Shown: in pieces, positions 1 to 17,156 of the stretch | Numbering within the stretch: position 1 is the first letter of the stretch | How the letters are laid out: each line of letters opens with the position of its first letter | NCBI GenBank assembly: GCA_902729315.2 | Contig: LR746265.1 | Span: 9,357,392-9,421,391 of the forward strand | DNA: 64,000 bases | Direction of reading: 5' to 3' | Source: Spirodela intermedia | Taxonomy: Eukaryota; Streptophyta; Magnoliopsida; Alismatales; Araceae | Program-made: the position numbers and the translations under genes | Notes under the pieces: model-generated | The model's input: the letters and a program-made list of their open reading frames with translations, nothing else | What the model was told of the DNA's origin: nothing | Databases searched by the model: none

Positions 1-282
1 CACCACCACCGCCGGCAGGCCCTCTCCCCCGCCGCCGTCCTGGTCGCCGGCGGCGTGGAAGTCTCCGCGGCCAAGGCGGGAGAGCAGCAGCTCCGCCTGC
101 GGGGAGGTGGCGCAACCTTGAGACGAGAACAGCTCCACGACCACGGAGCCCCCGCGCCGCTGCTCCTCCGCCGACTGGTCCGCCGTCGCGCCGTCGGTGG
201 ATGACTTGGCGGCGGCGGCCGAAGAGGAAGCCGACGGCCCGCCGCCCCGGCCGAAGCAGGAGAAGAGTCGGGGCGGCGCCAT
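1..282 (-). CDS. DUF1223 family protein, N-terminal part (runs off left edge)
   Basis: The reading frame starts at the ATG at 282 and stays open to base 1, giving 94 residues. It opens with a basic, Ser/Ala-rich leader (MAPPRLFSCFGRGGG), followed by a low-complexity Ala/Ser/Glu stretch. Then comes the block VVVELFSSQGCATSP, followed by AELLLSRLGRGDF. This block is the hallmark of DUF1223, a thioredoxin-like family of unknown biochemical role found in bacteria and plants. The cysteine sits in C-A-T-S rather than the CxxC seen in many bacterial members, so a dithiol mechanism is unlikely at this site. No intron lies within the visible part. The rest of the domain is outside the window. Family assignment is from the motif; function is unknown. 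Confidence 0.8.
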   Translation of the reverse strand, partial: MAPPRLFSCFGRGGGPSASSSAAAAKSSTDGATADQSAEEQRRGGSVVVELFSSQGCATSPQAELLLSRLGRGDFHAAGDQDGGGGEGLPAVVV

Positions 283-1603
283 CGCCGACGGCGGGGAGGT
301 GTGAGGAAGAGAGGGGGATGGAAATCTGAGAAAGAGAGGAAGAGGGTATACGGAGGAGGAGGAGCGAAGGAGGGTGGGTGGAGGGGAGAGGATGACGCCG
401 TAAGTCACGGCGTTCCTCTGGATTTCCTTCTTCCTCCTCCCTCTAGAAGTGCAAATAACTCTAGTCCCCGCATTCTATCCTGCCCAGGCTTTTTTATAGT
501 CCTCTTGACCCATCCCTCTACTATTTTTAAAACAGGTCTTATAACTCTCAAAGAAAACATAATTGCTATTATACCCTCACACCGTTACTTCGGGGCACTC
601 TCAAGTATCAGATCTTTCTAGACACGTTTAATATTTAATCGATTTATTTCTTATTAGTTTTAGAATTTATACCACCGCATGAGTCTAAGTAATTAGAGCC
701 CAGTCTTGCTTTATCCAATTTAAAGCCCAATACATGGCTTTTAATTATGTTTTATTTATTTATTTATTTATTTCAGGGCTATAGAGGCTGACCCTTATCT
801 GAGTTTGGCCATGATTCCTTTCTATATAAGCCCTTAAAGTCTCGTGCCATTTTCTCTAATTTATCTCCATTAATAATAAGTAGAGTAATGGCGGGGGCAT
901 GTCCGTAATGATGAGGATGAAAACGTAATTAACGTTCTTCTCGGGTGAAGCACCGGGTTTTATCTCTTCGCCAGATCTCGGCGCGGACAGCGAGGGAGGG
1001 AGGAGCAGTTGAGCCGTCCCGTCGTGCTGCTGGTCCACGGCGCCCGTGAGCTGGCAAATTTTTCATGTGGGGCCCACAGAGGCGGTGAGCCGCCGCCTTC
1101 GAGGGAGGTCGCGGCGCGGTCGCTGTCGGGGACAGCTGGTACTTTAAGTCAAACCCGTCTCCCAATTTTTCAAGACATTTTCCTCTAAAAATGGAAATGC
1201 CTCAACTATACAAATTACAACTCCACGATTCAATGTATTCCTTATTATAAAAATCTCTCTCTCTCTCTCTCTATCTCTCTCTTTCTCTCTCTCCCGTAGT
1301 CGCGGTTGGGCCTTGTTGGCGAGCCCATTAAACCCAATATCGATCCTTCAGCTTGCCAAGTGTGCAGGTCGGATCGAGCCCAATTGAAACCAGCATGGGA
1401 TACGTCATCACTCCCGGGGCCTCAGCTACCCGGGGAGCCGACGTGGACAGAGTTGACTAGCCGCTGACGTAGGATGCCAGATGGCCCTTGTCTCCCGACT
1501 CGATGAAACTGTAACGCCCGAGTACAACACCGCGAATACTTCACTCGACCCTTTCAGAAACCCGTCACTTCTACCGCCTCCCACAGCGACCTAGAAAGCG
1601 AGA
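283..1603. other. Intergenic region between the DUF1223 and dynein light chain genes
   Basis: No convincing gene is seen. The part near 300-460 is the leader and promoter of the minus-strand DUF1223 gene and is rich in GA. The middle is AT-rich. A (CT)n tract lies at about 1256-1291. Short open frames here have no family resemblance. Confidence 0.6.
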
Positions 1604-1610
1604 TATAAAG
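1604..1610 (+). promoter_or_regulatory. Probable TATA box of the dynein light chain gene
   Basis: The string TATAAAG lies about 270 bases upstream of the chosen ATG. It is followed by an imperfect GA/AGAC purine tract (about 1617-1658) that would fall in the 5' leader. Position and sequence fit a plant core promoter. No transcript start is known. Confidence 0.45.
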
Positions 1611-1876
1611 AGAAAGCGAGAGAGAGAGAGAGACAGAGAGACAGAGAGACAGAGAGAGAACCCTCGACCACGGATCTCCCGCGCTGCTCGACCCTGCATG
1701 GAAGAGTTCAATTGCCACATGGCATATTCCTGGAGGAGGGGCGGCAACCACGAATCCAGGCTGGGGCCGACGTGGCCACCGGCGCAGCCTCCACCGGGCA
1801 GCATAAATCAACGGGCTTTTCCTGCCTCCTCCATCCCCTTCTCCGTCCTCCTGCTTCTGAACCAGAGCTGAGAGCC

Positions 1877-2254
1877 ATGCTGGAGGGGAAGGCCGTCGTG
1901 GGCGAGACCGACATGCTCGAGGCCATGCAGCGCCACGCCCTCCGCCTCGCCGGCGAAGCCCTCGACCTCTTCGACGTCACCCAGTCCACCGACGTCGCCC
2001 ACTTCATCAAGAAGGTTCTCCTTCTTCTTCTTCTTCTTCTTCTTCTTCTTCTTCTTCTTCTTCGTGCTCTTCTTCACCATCATCATCTTCTGCTTCTTCT
2101 TCTTCAGGAGTTCGACAGGTCGTACGGGGGGGGGTGGCAGTGCATCGTGGGGACGGACTTCGGCTCCTTCGTGACGCACCAGTGCGGGTGCTTCATCTAC
2201 TTCGGCATCGGCAGCTTGGCCATCCTGCTCTTCAGGGGGAACACCAAGAGCTGA
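1877..2254 (+). CDS. Dynein light chain, LC8 type
   Basis: The coding exons are 1877-2014 and 2108-2254, giving 94 residues. The start MLEGKAVVGETDM matches the usual start of plant LC8-like proteins, although the frame is open further upstream. The conserved central sequence IKKEFDRSYGGGWQCIVG is split by the intron exactly after IKK. The C-terminus keeps the beta-strand pattern FGSFVTHQCGCFIYFGIG. LC8 proteins are small dimeric hubs that bind short linear motifs in partners. Plants lack cytoplasmic dynein heavy chains, so a role as a hub (for example at nuclear pores or with myosin) is more likely than motor activity. The 93-base intron is mostly TTC repeats, is a multiple of three and has no in-frame stop. 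If retained, it would insert 31 residues, largely leucine, into the domain. Confidence 0.9.
   Translation: MLEGKAVVGETDMLEAMQRHALRLAGEALDLFDVTQSTDVAHFIKKVLLLLLLLLLLLLLLLRALLHHHHLLLLLLQEFDRSYGGGWQCIVGTDFGSFVTHQCGCFIYFGIGSLAILLFRGNTKS
2021..2063 (+). repeat. (TTC)n trinucleotide repeat forming the LC8 intron
   Basis: About fourteen TTC units lie immediately after the 5' splice site of the dynein light chain intron and act as an extended pyrimidine tract. The repeat continues more loosely to the 3' splice site at 2107. Confidence 0.9.
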
Positions 2255-2758
2255 CCCCCCCCCCCCCCTTACCCGTCTGTCGGAGATGGCGAATCCCTTG
2301 TCTTATTTTTTCTTTTTTCAAAAAAAGAAAAAGAAAAAATCTCCAGTCCCAATATCTCCGGTTAGAGAGAGAATGCTGTGGCGGATGAAGAAAGCCACGG
2401 TCCCCAGCCCTCTCCTCTCTCCCCACAGCAAATCCCAAGGACAGGCACGGGACCAATCTCCAAACTCCCGCCGCCCGATCTGGTCGGGATGCGATCATGT
2501 ACCCGATGTAACGGCCCCGATTGAAGCACCGTAGAATCAATCAGATGATACTCAGCTCCCCATGAGCCCCCGCTATTTTGACGGGCAATTATACGATAAG
2601 ATTTAAGGGGGAAATAATGATACAAAAAGATGTACTCATTGAGGGATAAAGTAATTGAAGCTATGATATAATAATAATCCTCTCCGGCGCCGGCGAGATT
2701 CTGCACTGACCGGAGCGACATTCTGCTGGGCATCCGCCGCGTGGATGACGCGTGGAGC

Positions 2759-8915
<6,157 letters not shown>

Positions 8916-8974
8916 CTCAGACTTCCCGAGCGAGAAGTATCCACCGGAGACAGATCGACGACAGGAATCAACCT

Positions 8975-8977
8975 CCC

Positions 8978-9026
<49 letters not shown>
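8975..9026. repeat. (CT)n microsatellite upstream of the NDB2-like start
   Basis: This CT tract reads GA on the gene's strand and lies about 60 bases upstream of the ATG, so it is probably in the 5' leader or core promoter. GA tracts of this kind are known targets of plant BBR/BPC GAGA-binding proteins. Binding here is inferred. Confidence 0.85.
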
Positions 9027-9027
<1 letters not shown>

Positions 9028-9089
9028 CCCTTCCCTCTCTTAATCTGTGATATGTGGGTGGGACCAATTTGTGGTGCCACCTGTCGTCC

Positions 9090-9865
9090 CCCTTTCCATT
9101 CTCTCGTTCGAGTTTCTGATATTATTTAATTTGGAATTTTCGTGCTCTCTCTTTTTTCTCTCATCGTCCAAATAACTAATAAATTTCTGGGTTTATTCGC
9201 AATCTTTATGAATGTCCCCCCCTGACTGGCTGCTCTTGACCGGTCACCTCTCGAGCGGAAGGTCGCTCAGGTGGGTGCCACTCCGTGTCCGCCAACGCGT
9301 GGAAGAACCCGGAGGGCTAGAAAACGAGCCCAGCAGAGTAAAACGGACCGAGGCCCACATGCCGGAATGCCACGTGGAAAACGTAGACTACATGTGGCAT
9401 AGTCAATGAATAATCCAACACAGCGGCACTGATGCAACATTGTTGGACTTTTGAAGAAATTTCCTCATCTGCATGCCCAAATGGAATGATTAAATATATA
9501 TATAATATATATTTAGAAGAGAGAGGGAGATGACAGGCCGGGCTGCATGCTTCATGTCCGGCTTTCCTCTGGGCCCGACATTTGAGCAAGCGACGTTTAA
9601 TTAATAATTCAACAGGGAATACATAAACAGTCACAAAATTGAAGGACTTTATAGGAATTTCCATGTCAGCATGCCAATCCATTCATCATACGTACAAATA
9701 TACCAAGCCATACTGCTCTTCAATGGAGGAATTGAATGAAGAATGGCTATATACAACTTGCTAATTATACAAATATATATATATATTACTATAAGAGGGA
9801 AATTTCGTGACCTCATGCGCTCTTCTTCTTCTTCTTCTTCTTCTTCCTCCTCCTCTTCTTCTTCT
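9090..9865. other. Intergenic region between the NDB2-like promoter and the F-box gene 3' end
   Basis: No gene is recognised. The section 9200-9420 is GC-richer but has no family resemblance. It is followed by AT-rich sequence with a short TA tract near 9776-9786 and a TTC/TCC run at 9822-9868 that abuts the F-box stop codon. Confidence 0.5.
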
Positions 9866-10974
9866 TCAGGCAGATTTCTCCTCTGGAGAAGTGAATAAGG
9901 CGACGGTGATGCTCCCGAGGTCTTTGCGGGTCTGCCGAGACCTGGAGGCCCTCCTTGGTGCATTTGGAGCTTCGTCTGAGTGGGCAGGCCCACCGGAGGC
10001 CGGCTTGGAAATGGGGGTGCTGACGTCGAAGTGGGACTCTTTGGCGATTAGAACCTGGAGAGGAGAAGAGAAAATCAAAGAATTACTTTGAGATGGAGGA
10101 ATCTACAGACAACTGGAGCGCGGAGGTGAGGTCAATCTTACGGCGTCGTGGACGGTCTTTGACACGAAGATGAGCTCCTTGAGGTTGCTGCGGTTCACCA
10201 TGCACAGCACGTGGATCTGCGGAGCGAGAGAAAGAGGTAGATCAATCATTAAATATTGTTGCTCCTGATGTGGAACTCTTATAATATGCTTCTGGATGAT
10301 TCTACCGCGCATATAATTTTGGTGATTATATGCCGTGATAAATTTGAGCAGCCGCCTAATTTAAAATCATTTGTGAATAAAGAGCAATAACATCACAGTT
10401 AATAAGATTCCATATTTTATAATATACATATATATATACATATATAATGCACAGAATTTTTGCCCACCCTGCTCAAAATTGTCTTAGAATAAAAAGTGCA
10501 CACTGTCTAAGGCGCATTTAGGTGCAGGACTGCTTTTGATCGAATGGGCCAAGAAAATAAAGATGCATTTAATCACATGATTTGCGATATTTTCAGCTCA
10601 GAACTACTTTTAGTGGCATGGGTCGAGGACACATCCACCCAACTCAAAATTGATTGAAATACAAAGAGTAAGATGCAATCAACCGCATGATTTTCAATCT
10701 AACTTCATTCTAGGACTATTTTTAATATTGTGCGCTAAGAACTTACCAGAATCTCCTGCGGTAGTAATTCAAGGCGGTTTGATGGACTAGTAGAACGGGG
10801 GGGCATCCTCTTATGCTGCTTTCGGGATGGAGTACTTAGCGGGGTGCTGAACGGCAATTCATCTCCAGCACGCGGAATGGAGACCCGCTTCCTCCCTATT
10901 GTCCTCGTGTAAGGGTTACACCTTGGAAAAGAAACCTTCCTCTGCTGGGCACTGTCAACCAGGCCTAGTCCCAT
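9866..10974 (-). CDS. F-box protein of the stress-induced FBS1-like type
   Basis: Three coding exons join in phase: 10974-10747, 10216-10142 and 10054-9866, giving 163 residues. The short N-terminus holds TIGRKRVSIP, the basic motif seen in F-BOX STRESS INDUCED proteins. The compact F-box runs across the first two junctions: LELLPQEIL, then IHVLCMVNRSNLKELIFVSK, then the downstream HAKQSHF-like sequence IAKESHFDVSTP. The tail is Ser/Arg-rich and ends SPEEKSA. FBS proteins are small atypical F-box proteins that bind SKP1 and 14-3-3 proteins and respond to stress. Substrates are not well defined. The ATG at 10974 begins MGLGLVDS; the frame is open a few codons upstream without another ATG. The leader appears to contain a large intron. 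Confidence 0.82.
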
Positions 10975-12398
10975 TCCAGAAGTACACACCGAGCACCCTT
11001 GTTGGGCTAAACTGTTTCTTTCTGCAGAACCAGAAGATTGAATGCAGTAAGAACATGGCTAATTTGATACAGAAAACGCATAAACAGTAGTTCAAAGTTT
11101 CGTGCCTGAAAAAGCAGGCCAATTTTCTTCTTAAAGGAGAACTTTAATCTCGAACCGAATGAAGGACAGAAATTTAAATCTCTATGCAAAGAAACGGGAA
11201 AACAACACCTACACACTATAAATCTCAACGCTGGATATAAAGAAAAGAACCAAACTGATGGTCAAAGGAAAGCTTGATCAAGATCTGAACGAAGAACAGC
11301 AAATTAAACCAGATAGGGCCTGCGTTAATAACATTGAGCAAATGACATTATTCGCACACGGTCAGTTCTTGAATCGGATATAATTGAGGTTCCAAAATTC
11401 TATAGGTTAGAGATTGAACATATGTCCGCAAAAATTATTTCTTTAACTCGAGTATAATAAAGAAAAACAAAGTGTCTAATCAGAAGGCAGCTTAACTTTG
11501 ATCCGGACGATAAACATAACATCAAGTCCAAAAACGTTGCGTGAATAAAATTCAGCGAATGATGACCATCTTGGCACGTGATCAATTAACTTCGATCTAA
11601 CAGGGGAAAAAAAGGAAGGTAATTGTTGATTGCGTATCATTAGTTTTAACTTCGATCTAATCACGTCTTTTTCGAAGAGAGGAGGAAAAATGACAGCAGG
11701 CAGTGATCCTTTTTTCTCAGTAAAAGAAAACGAGTTCTTCTTTACGAAAAGAAGGATACAATGATTATTAAAGGAAAATTAAGTAATCATGAAAAATACC
11801 TCTGAACTTCGTCCCTAGCACAACTGAGTCTTAACTCTCGATTTCCTTGGCGTTCTTTAAGTCGTCGATATTCAAGGAACGATGATTTCACAACAGCAAT
11901 GATCTGTCAGCAAGATCATTATAATAGAGACAGAAAGGAAGAAATGAGTAGTCAGGTAGAGTCTACATAAGCTGCATTGAACTAGATAGAGACAGAAAGA
12001 GGGTGAGGGAGGGAGGGAGGGAGGGAGATATGAGAAGTGGCAGGGGAGAACCATCGATTGCTGAAAATTAAGCAACTAATAAGGCATCAATCGCGCGAGA
12101 GAACTCACATAAAAAATACCAGTAAATGGTCCTCACTTAAATCGTTCTACCTTTACGATTCAGCCACCGACATCAAACAGAGGCCACGTTCCGCAGAAAT
12201 CCTTCGAACTACCGACTAGCCACAACTCACAAACCTACTTCAACACTAGAAATAAACCCCGCATTCAAACACTAATGAAGAAACAAATCTACCAATCAAT
12301 GCACAAACAAATCTGCCTCCATACACCGGATAGATAGAGCGAGATAGATAGATAGAGAGAGCGAGAGAGAGAGAGAGAAAGAGAGAAAGAGAGAGTAC

Positions 12399-12470
12399 CT
12401 TCGATTCTGCTAAGCCCGCGGTCTTTTTCTTCTTCAATGGTCGCTTTCGCCCGCTCATGCAGCTTATATA
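12399..12470 (-). promoter_or_regulatory. Probable TATA box and first non-coding exon of the F-box gene
   Basis: On the minus strand TATATAAG lies at 12470-12463. About 65 bases downstream comes a good 5' splice site, GAATCGAAG|GTACTC (exon end 12399). A matching 3' splice site, GGTTCTGCAG, ends at 11022, 47 bases before the coding ATG. This suggests a leader exon of about 40 bases and a 1.4-kb leader intron. The ATG seen five bases after the TATA box would lie upstream of the transcript start. No cDNA was available to confirm this. Confidence 0.45.
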
Positions 12471-12499
12471 GACGACGCCCTTCGCAACAACCATTAAAA

Positions 12500-13411
12500 T
12501 AAGTAAATAGCATTTTAAAAAAATATCATGTAAATCATATTTCGTAAATACCCTCGATCATTGTCATAATTCCACCCAAAAAAATTGAAACCTCCCCCAC
12601 TATAGGCGGTTTCCCGCCTTCTCAGCCTCGCATTTATCCACCCAGATAGCGCCGCGTGGCTGCTGGATCCTTCTACGGCAAGACACGTGGTGGACTCCGC
12701 GTTCGCGCGGCCAAAAGTAGCCGTTGCTCCACGTCCCGTGTCGTGCTGAGAACTGCTCTCGAGCAACTGTTCGGATTTGCTGACGCGGCGGTATTTGCCG
12801 CGTCGCTTTCTTCATCGGGAAGCTACTAGGATGAGATGGACGGCTGCGATCTCTCAATCTCGCTGTAGGACTGGCAGCCGCCGGAACGCGGAATGTAGCG
12901 CCGCCGTGTGAAACACCAGAGTCAAAGGCGGCGGCCGCCGACTCTTTTACTTTGACTATGACAGGTGCGCCCCCACAATCCTGAGCCTCTCGGGTTCAGT
13001 AGGATTGGACCTGCAATGTACTCTCCATTCATTGGTTAGAGTCTTCATCCTCTCTCTCGCTCTCTCTCCCTCTCTTTCTCTCTCTCTCTCAATGTCGGTG
13101 AGTTCCACACGGAGATAAAATAATAATTATGATAATATTTTGAAAATATCTGCTTATCCTTCAAAACGATGCCATACCGCACTCAACTTATAGATTGTCG
13201 TCTTATGGTGTAAGTCAAACATCATTGACTTCTAAATTGAAGAATGTAGTGAACCCATACTTCCTTATGGTCAAACCCAAATCATGTTTTTAGCGCTGGC
13301 AGAGACGTTGACCTTAAGATAGGTCATAATATTTCATGACGGGAAACTTGGTGACAAGGAAAGCACCTGCTCAGCAGATGGTAATTATATTTATGGGAAA
13401 ATACAAAAAAT
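12500..13411. other. Intergenic region between the F-box gene promoter and the CHX gene 3' end
   Basis: GC-rich sequence at 12600-12930 lies upstream of the F-box promoter and has short open frames on both strands without family resemblance. A CT tract lies at about 13050-13090. The remainder is AT-rich and probably includes the CHX 3' end. Confidence 0.5.
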
Positions 13412-16047
13412 TCAGGAACTTATGTTTTCTTTCTTTTCTTCTTGCCCATGCAGGAACTTATTGTGAATCCACACTTCCTTCGTCGTCGTCGTCGAAATCG
13501 TCGCGGTGCAGGTGGAAACCTTGAGGGAGGAGCAGCGCTGGTGCTGCTGCAGAACCAGGACGGTGGCGGCTGTCCTGAATTCCGACGAGGCGAACATGTC
13601 CCCGAGCACCCCGAGCTCCGGGAACTGGGACCACTCCGACGCACTCAGCAGGAAGCTCGGCCCCTGCCGCCGGCCGACGACGACGAGCATCTTCCCGTCG
13701 CAGGCGAGGCAGATGGCCTCGTTGGTCTCCACGGCGTCGCCGACGACGATCTCCGCCACCTCGGCGCGGGGGCGCCGCCGGACCTCCGAGAGAAGCTGCT
13801 CGTCGAGCCGCCGCTCCTCCTCTGCCTCCCCGGCGGTAGCGATGGCGGCGGAATCGCCATCCGAGGGGAGAAGGAAGCGGGCGACGAAGAGGCGGACGTG
13901 GGGGTTACTCTCCATACGGGAGGCATAGGCGAGTGCCTCCCGGTCGTCGGGGCCGCCCCAGAACAGCACGGCGACCTTGTACGCAATCGCCGGCGGCTCG
14001 CCGGCGGCGACGGGGAGGAAGCTGGCGGCCTCGTCGTGAACGAGGATCCCCACGGAGCACGGCGCGTGGCGGAGGATCTCCGGGATCATGGTGCGGACGG
14101 CCTTCTCCTCCCTGGTGATCTCTCCACCGCCGGCGCCGGCGGGGTGGCGGCGGAATGGGAGGAGGATGAGGACGATGCTCTTTTCGTCGGCGAAGCGGCA
14201 GATGTCTTGGTGCATTGTGGCGAAGGGGGAGACGGTGGTGTAGGGCTGCACGGCCATACGGTTCCCGGTGAGCTCGTCGTAGCTGAGGAAGGCGTTGAGC
14301 GTCGGGTGGACGCGGTGGGGGGAGGAGGACGACGAGGCGGCGCCGCCGGTGGGGCGGCGATGGCAGACGAGGATGGGGGCGTAGCTTCCGATGAGCTCGA
14401 CGAGGTGGAGGACGTAGACGCAGAGGGGCCTGGCGGCGGCGTGGGAGGCCTCGAGGAAGGGGAGGATGGAAGGGACAGGGGCCTCGCTCTGCACGCAGGC
14501 GAGGACGCGGAGCTCCGCCGCCGCGGAGAAGATCTGCTGCACGGTGGCGCCGCCGCCGCCACCGCCGAGGTCGTCGGCCATCGGGCGGTACAAGACCTCC
14601 ACCAGAGGGACCACCACCATCGACGTCAGCAGGGTCATCGTCATCATCACCGTGTAGGATTTCTGGTCCAGGATCTGCGCAACGAGGGAGAGAGAGAGAG
14701 AGAATCAAGGCTAATAAATCAAGCCCCAAAAAGATCGTATTTTTTAAGAAATAACAATAATATCATCATCAATCTACGACCCACCCACCGTCAAGTTAAT
14801 TAATCAGCAAACCGCTATATGTCAAATATATCACTGACATAGAAATTCGATGTGTTATACTTTTTTCCTGGAAACAGAAACCGAAGCAAGATTTTCGTGG
14901 ATGGATGTATGGATGGATGCAGGGGGAGTCATGGCCGCGTACCCCCATGGTGTTCAATATCTGGATGAAGACGATGTCCAGCAGGCCCTTGAAGTTCATC
15001 ATCGTGCCCAGGACGACGGCGCTACGGGAGGGCATCCCGGTGTAGAGGGCGGCGGCGGCGGTGCCGGCGAATTTGCAGAGGTAACCCACCAGCATCGCCC
15101 CCTCCATGATCCCCCAGCTCCGCCAGTTCACCACCGCCGCTAGGTCCACCGAGCTAAAGTTCAGGTACGCCACCGGCATGAGAATCTCCGCCACCACCGT
15201 CTCCACCTTCGCCACCACCGTCGCACCCAGCGGCGGCCCGTCCGGCATCACCAGCCCCATTATCAGGGCCCCCTGCATGGGCGATCCGCAGATAACGTTG
15301 GAGAGGAAGCTCATCAGCAGCACGCCGAGGAGGACGATGAAGACGTCCCCTTCGCGGACCCGCCCGTCCTTGGGAGTTCGCCGGATTATCCTCCGCGCCC
15401 ACGGCCGGAGGAGGAAGACGGCGGCGGCGACCAGCAGGAACATGGAAGAGATGGTGACGACGACCTTCAGGAGCCGCGGGGGGGACTTCGCCGCCCAAGC
15501 GATGTCGAAGAGGGCTACGTTGAACCAGCTGACGGTCTGGTTGACGAAGGAGGCGGAGAGGGCGAGGCGGCCGAGATCGGAGTTGAGAAGGTTGAGCTCT
15601 CCGAGGAGCTGGGAGACGACGGGGAAGGAGGACATGGAGACGAGAACGCCGACGAACACGCCGAAGGTGCCGTGGGCAATCCCGGCGTCGATGTAACCGG
15701 CGAGGGGGAAGAAGATGGCGTTAACGGCGAGGAAGGGGGCGGCCATGCCAGCGGCGGCGATAAGGAGGCACTTTTTCCCCGAACGGAGGAGCATCGCCGG
15801 CTCCATCTGCACCGAGGTCTCGAAGAGGTAGTAGATGGCGGCCAACTGCGCCACGGTCTGAGACAGGTTGTAGGCCTCCTTGGGGAACATCACCCGGCTG
15901 TATGTCTCCCACCGCCCCAGCCCCGAAGGCCCCACGATGATCGAAGCCTGCCCGCCACCCATCGCCCAAGATTAGATTGGTAGATTTAGATACATAGATA
16001 TATATATATATATATATATATATAGATAAGATAGATAGTAGATAGAT

Positions 16048-16080
<33 letters not shown>

Positions 16081-16315
16081 CAGAGGGGGAGAGAGAGAGT
16101 CTCACAAGGATGTCGCAGACGACGCGGGGCTGCTTGAGGGGGCGGAGGAGGAGGTGGAGGAGACGGGTGGCGACGAACATGACGGTGACCTGAAACATGA
16201 GGAGAGGGGCCGTGGCGGAGACGGGGTGGGCGAGGCCTCCGAAGCCAGAGGAGACGATGTTTGGCAATGGGTGGCAGATGACCTCGGGTTGCCGACCGGA
16301 GACCCCATCCGCCAT
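13412..16315 (-). CDS. CHX-type cation/H+ exchanger homologue (CPA2 family)
   Basis: Three exons join in phase 0: 16315-16106, 15947-14943 and 14674-13412, giving 825 residues, the usual CHX length. The N-terminus carries the CHX signature QPEVICH. A multi-pass exchanger domain covers about 30-430, with IIVGPSGLGR, a gating region and NFKGLLDI near its end. A long soluble C-terminal domain of universal-stress-protein type follows (ELRVLACVQ, LCVYVLHLVEL, VAVLFWGGPDDREALAYA, EFRTAATVLVLQQ). CHX proteins exchange K+ or other monovalent cations for protons in endomembranes or the plasma membrane. An oddity is that the usual Asn-Asp pair of the exchanger core reads Asn206-Gln207, and the lysine expected near 337 is Val. 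The ATG at 16315 is chosen because upstream in-frame codons lack an ATG. A long antisense open frame is a compositional shadow. Confidence 0.9.
15995..16095. repeat. (TA)n and GA-rich tracts in the first CHX intron
   Basis: The short first intron (16105-15948) contains about 24 bases of TA dinucleotides followed by imperfect GATA and GACA repeats. Confidence 0.8.
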
Positions 16316-16519
16316 GACTTCCCTACCGCCGGCGTAAGCTTCCGGCTCGGGAGACTTGTTTATAACACACACGCAGACAGGTTCTCCGTCATGGAGCCTT
16401 CCAAGTTTGGCCTCTCGCGCTCGCCGGAGTTTGACTGCACCAACGAAGCGTCTGTTTAATTAGTTATCATTCCTTTTCACTAATATTAGTCCGTCGTGGT
16501 ATGCGACAAGGGTCCAATG

Positions 16520-16554
<35 letters not shown>

Positions 16555-17156
16555 CTCAATCTTGTTTTCGTGACGTCCTCTTGACTAAGATCTTGTATGG
16601 TTTTTGGGTTTTGGTTCCTATAAATTAAACAAATGGTGAATCCGTGATCAGAAAATAGACTCCGTGCTTCGATTCTGAAGTCTGAAAATTTAACATTTTT
16701 CATGTTAAAGTAAACCTTTGCATGTGTTCAATTTTCTATCTAATTGGACCCGTTTAGCAATGTGTAAAGAAAGAGAGCGGAAGCTTCCGGGGTGGCGGAT
16801 GCATCTATTTCATGCCCTACACTTCTTCGAAGCAGCTCCAACTATGCACACCAGTTCTTGATACCCCACGTGGCGTCTCATAGTAGACAGGTAAAGGGGA
16901 GAGAGAGAGAGAGAGAGAGAGAGAGCACTCGAACACCCAAAGGAACCAACAGTGATCGAACAAACAAACAAAGAAGGCGGCAGAGTAAGTCTCTCCATTG
17001 GGGCGGGCATAATAAACGACTGGAATGGGCAGCAGGCAGAGTTCCTCCTTATTTGTGTGCAGTAATAAACGAACTCAGCATCCATCCATAAAACCCACAC
17101 CACCGATGGAGCCATTTTCTTATTGAAACTAGCTCGCTGACTCTCAGGTCAGCGCT
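16316..17156. other. Intergenic region between the CHX 5' end and the Bowman-Birk-like gene 3' end
   Basis: This contains a (CT)n tract at about 16521-16553 and a (GA)n tract at about 16900-16926. No gene is recognised. The CHX promoter is expected near 16350-16500. Confidence 0.5.

Noticed and set aside
8916-9080. An N-terminal extension of the NDB2-like protein through the GA tract
   Set aside because: The frame is open upstream but has no ATG; the first ATG gives the family-typical N-terminus.
10490-10735. Repeated phrases in the F-box gene intron (ACTGCTTTT/ACTACTTTT with AAGATGCATTTAATC-like strings)
   Set aside because: There may be three weak tandem copies of about 100 bases, but the similarity is too low to claim by eye.
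13442-14803. A 453-residue plus-strand open frame
   Set aside because: It lies antisense to the CHX third exon and has low-complexity Glu/Gly/Val composition from the GC-rich codons of CHX. The minus strand gives a full-length CHX protein.
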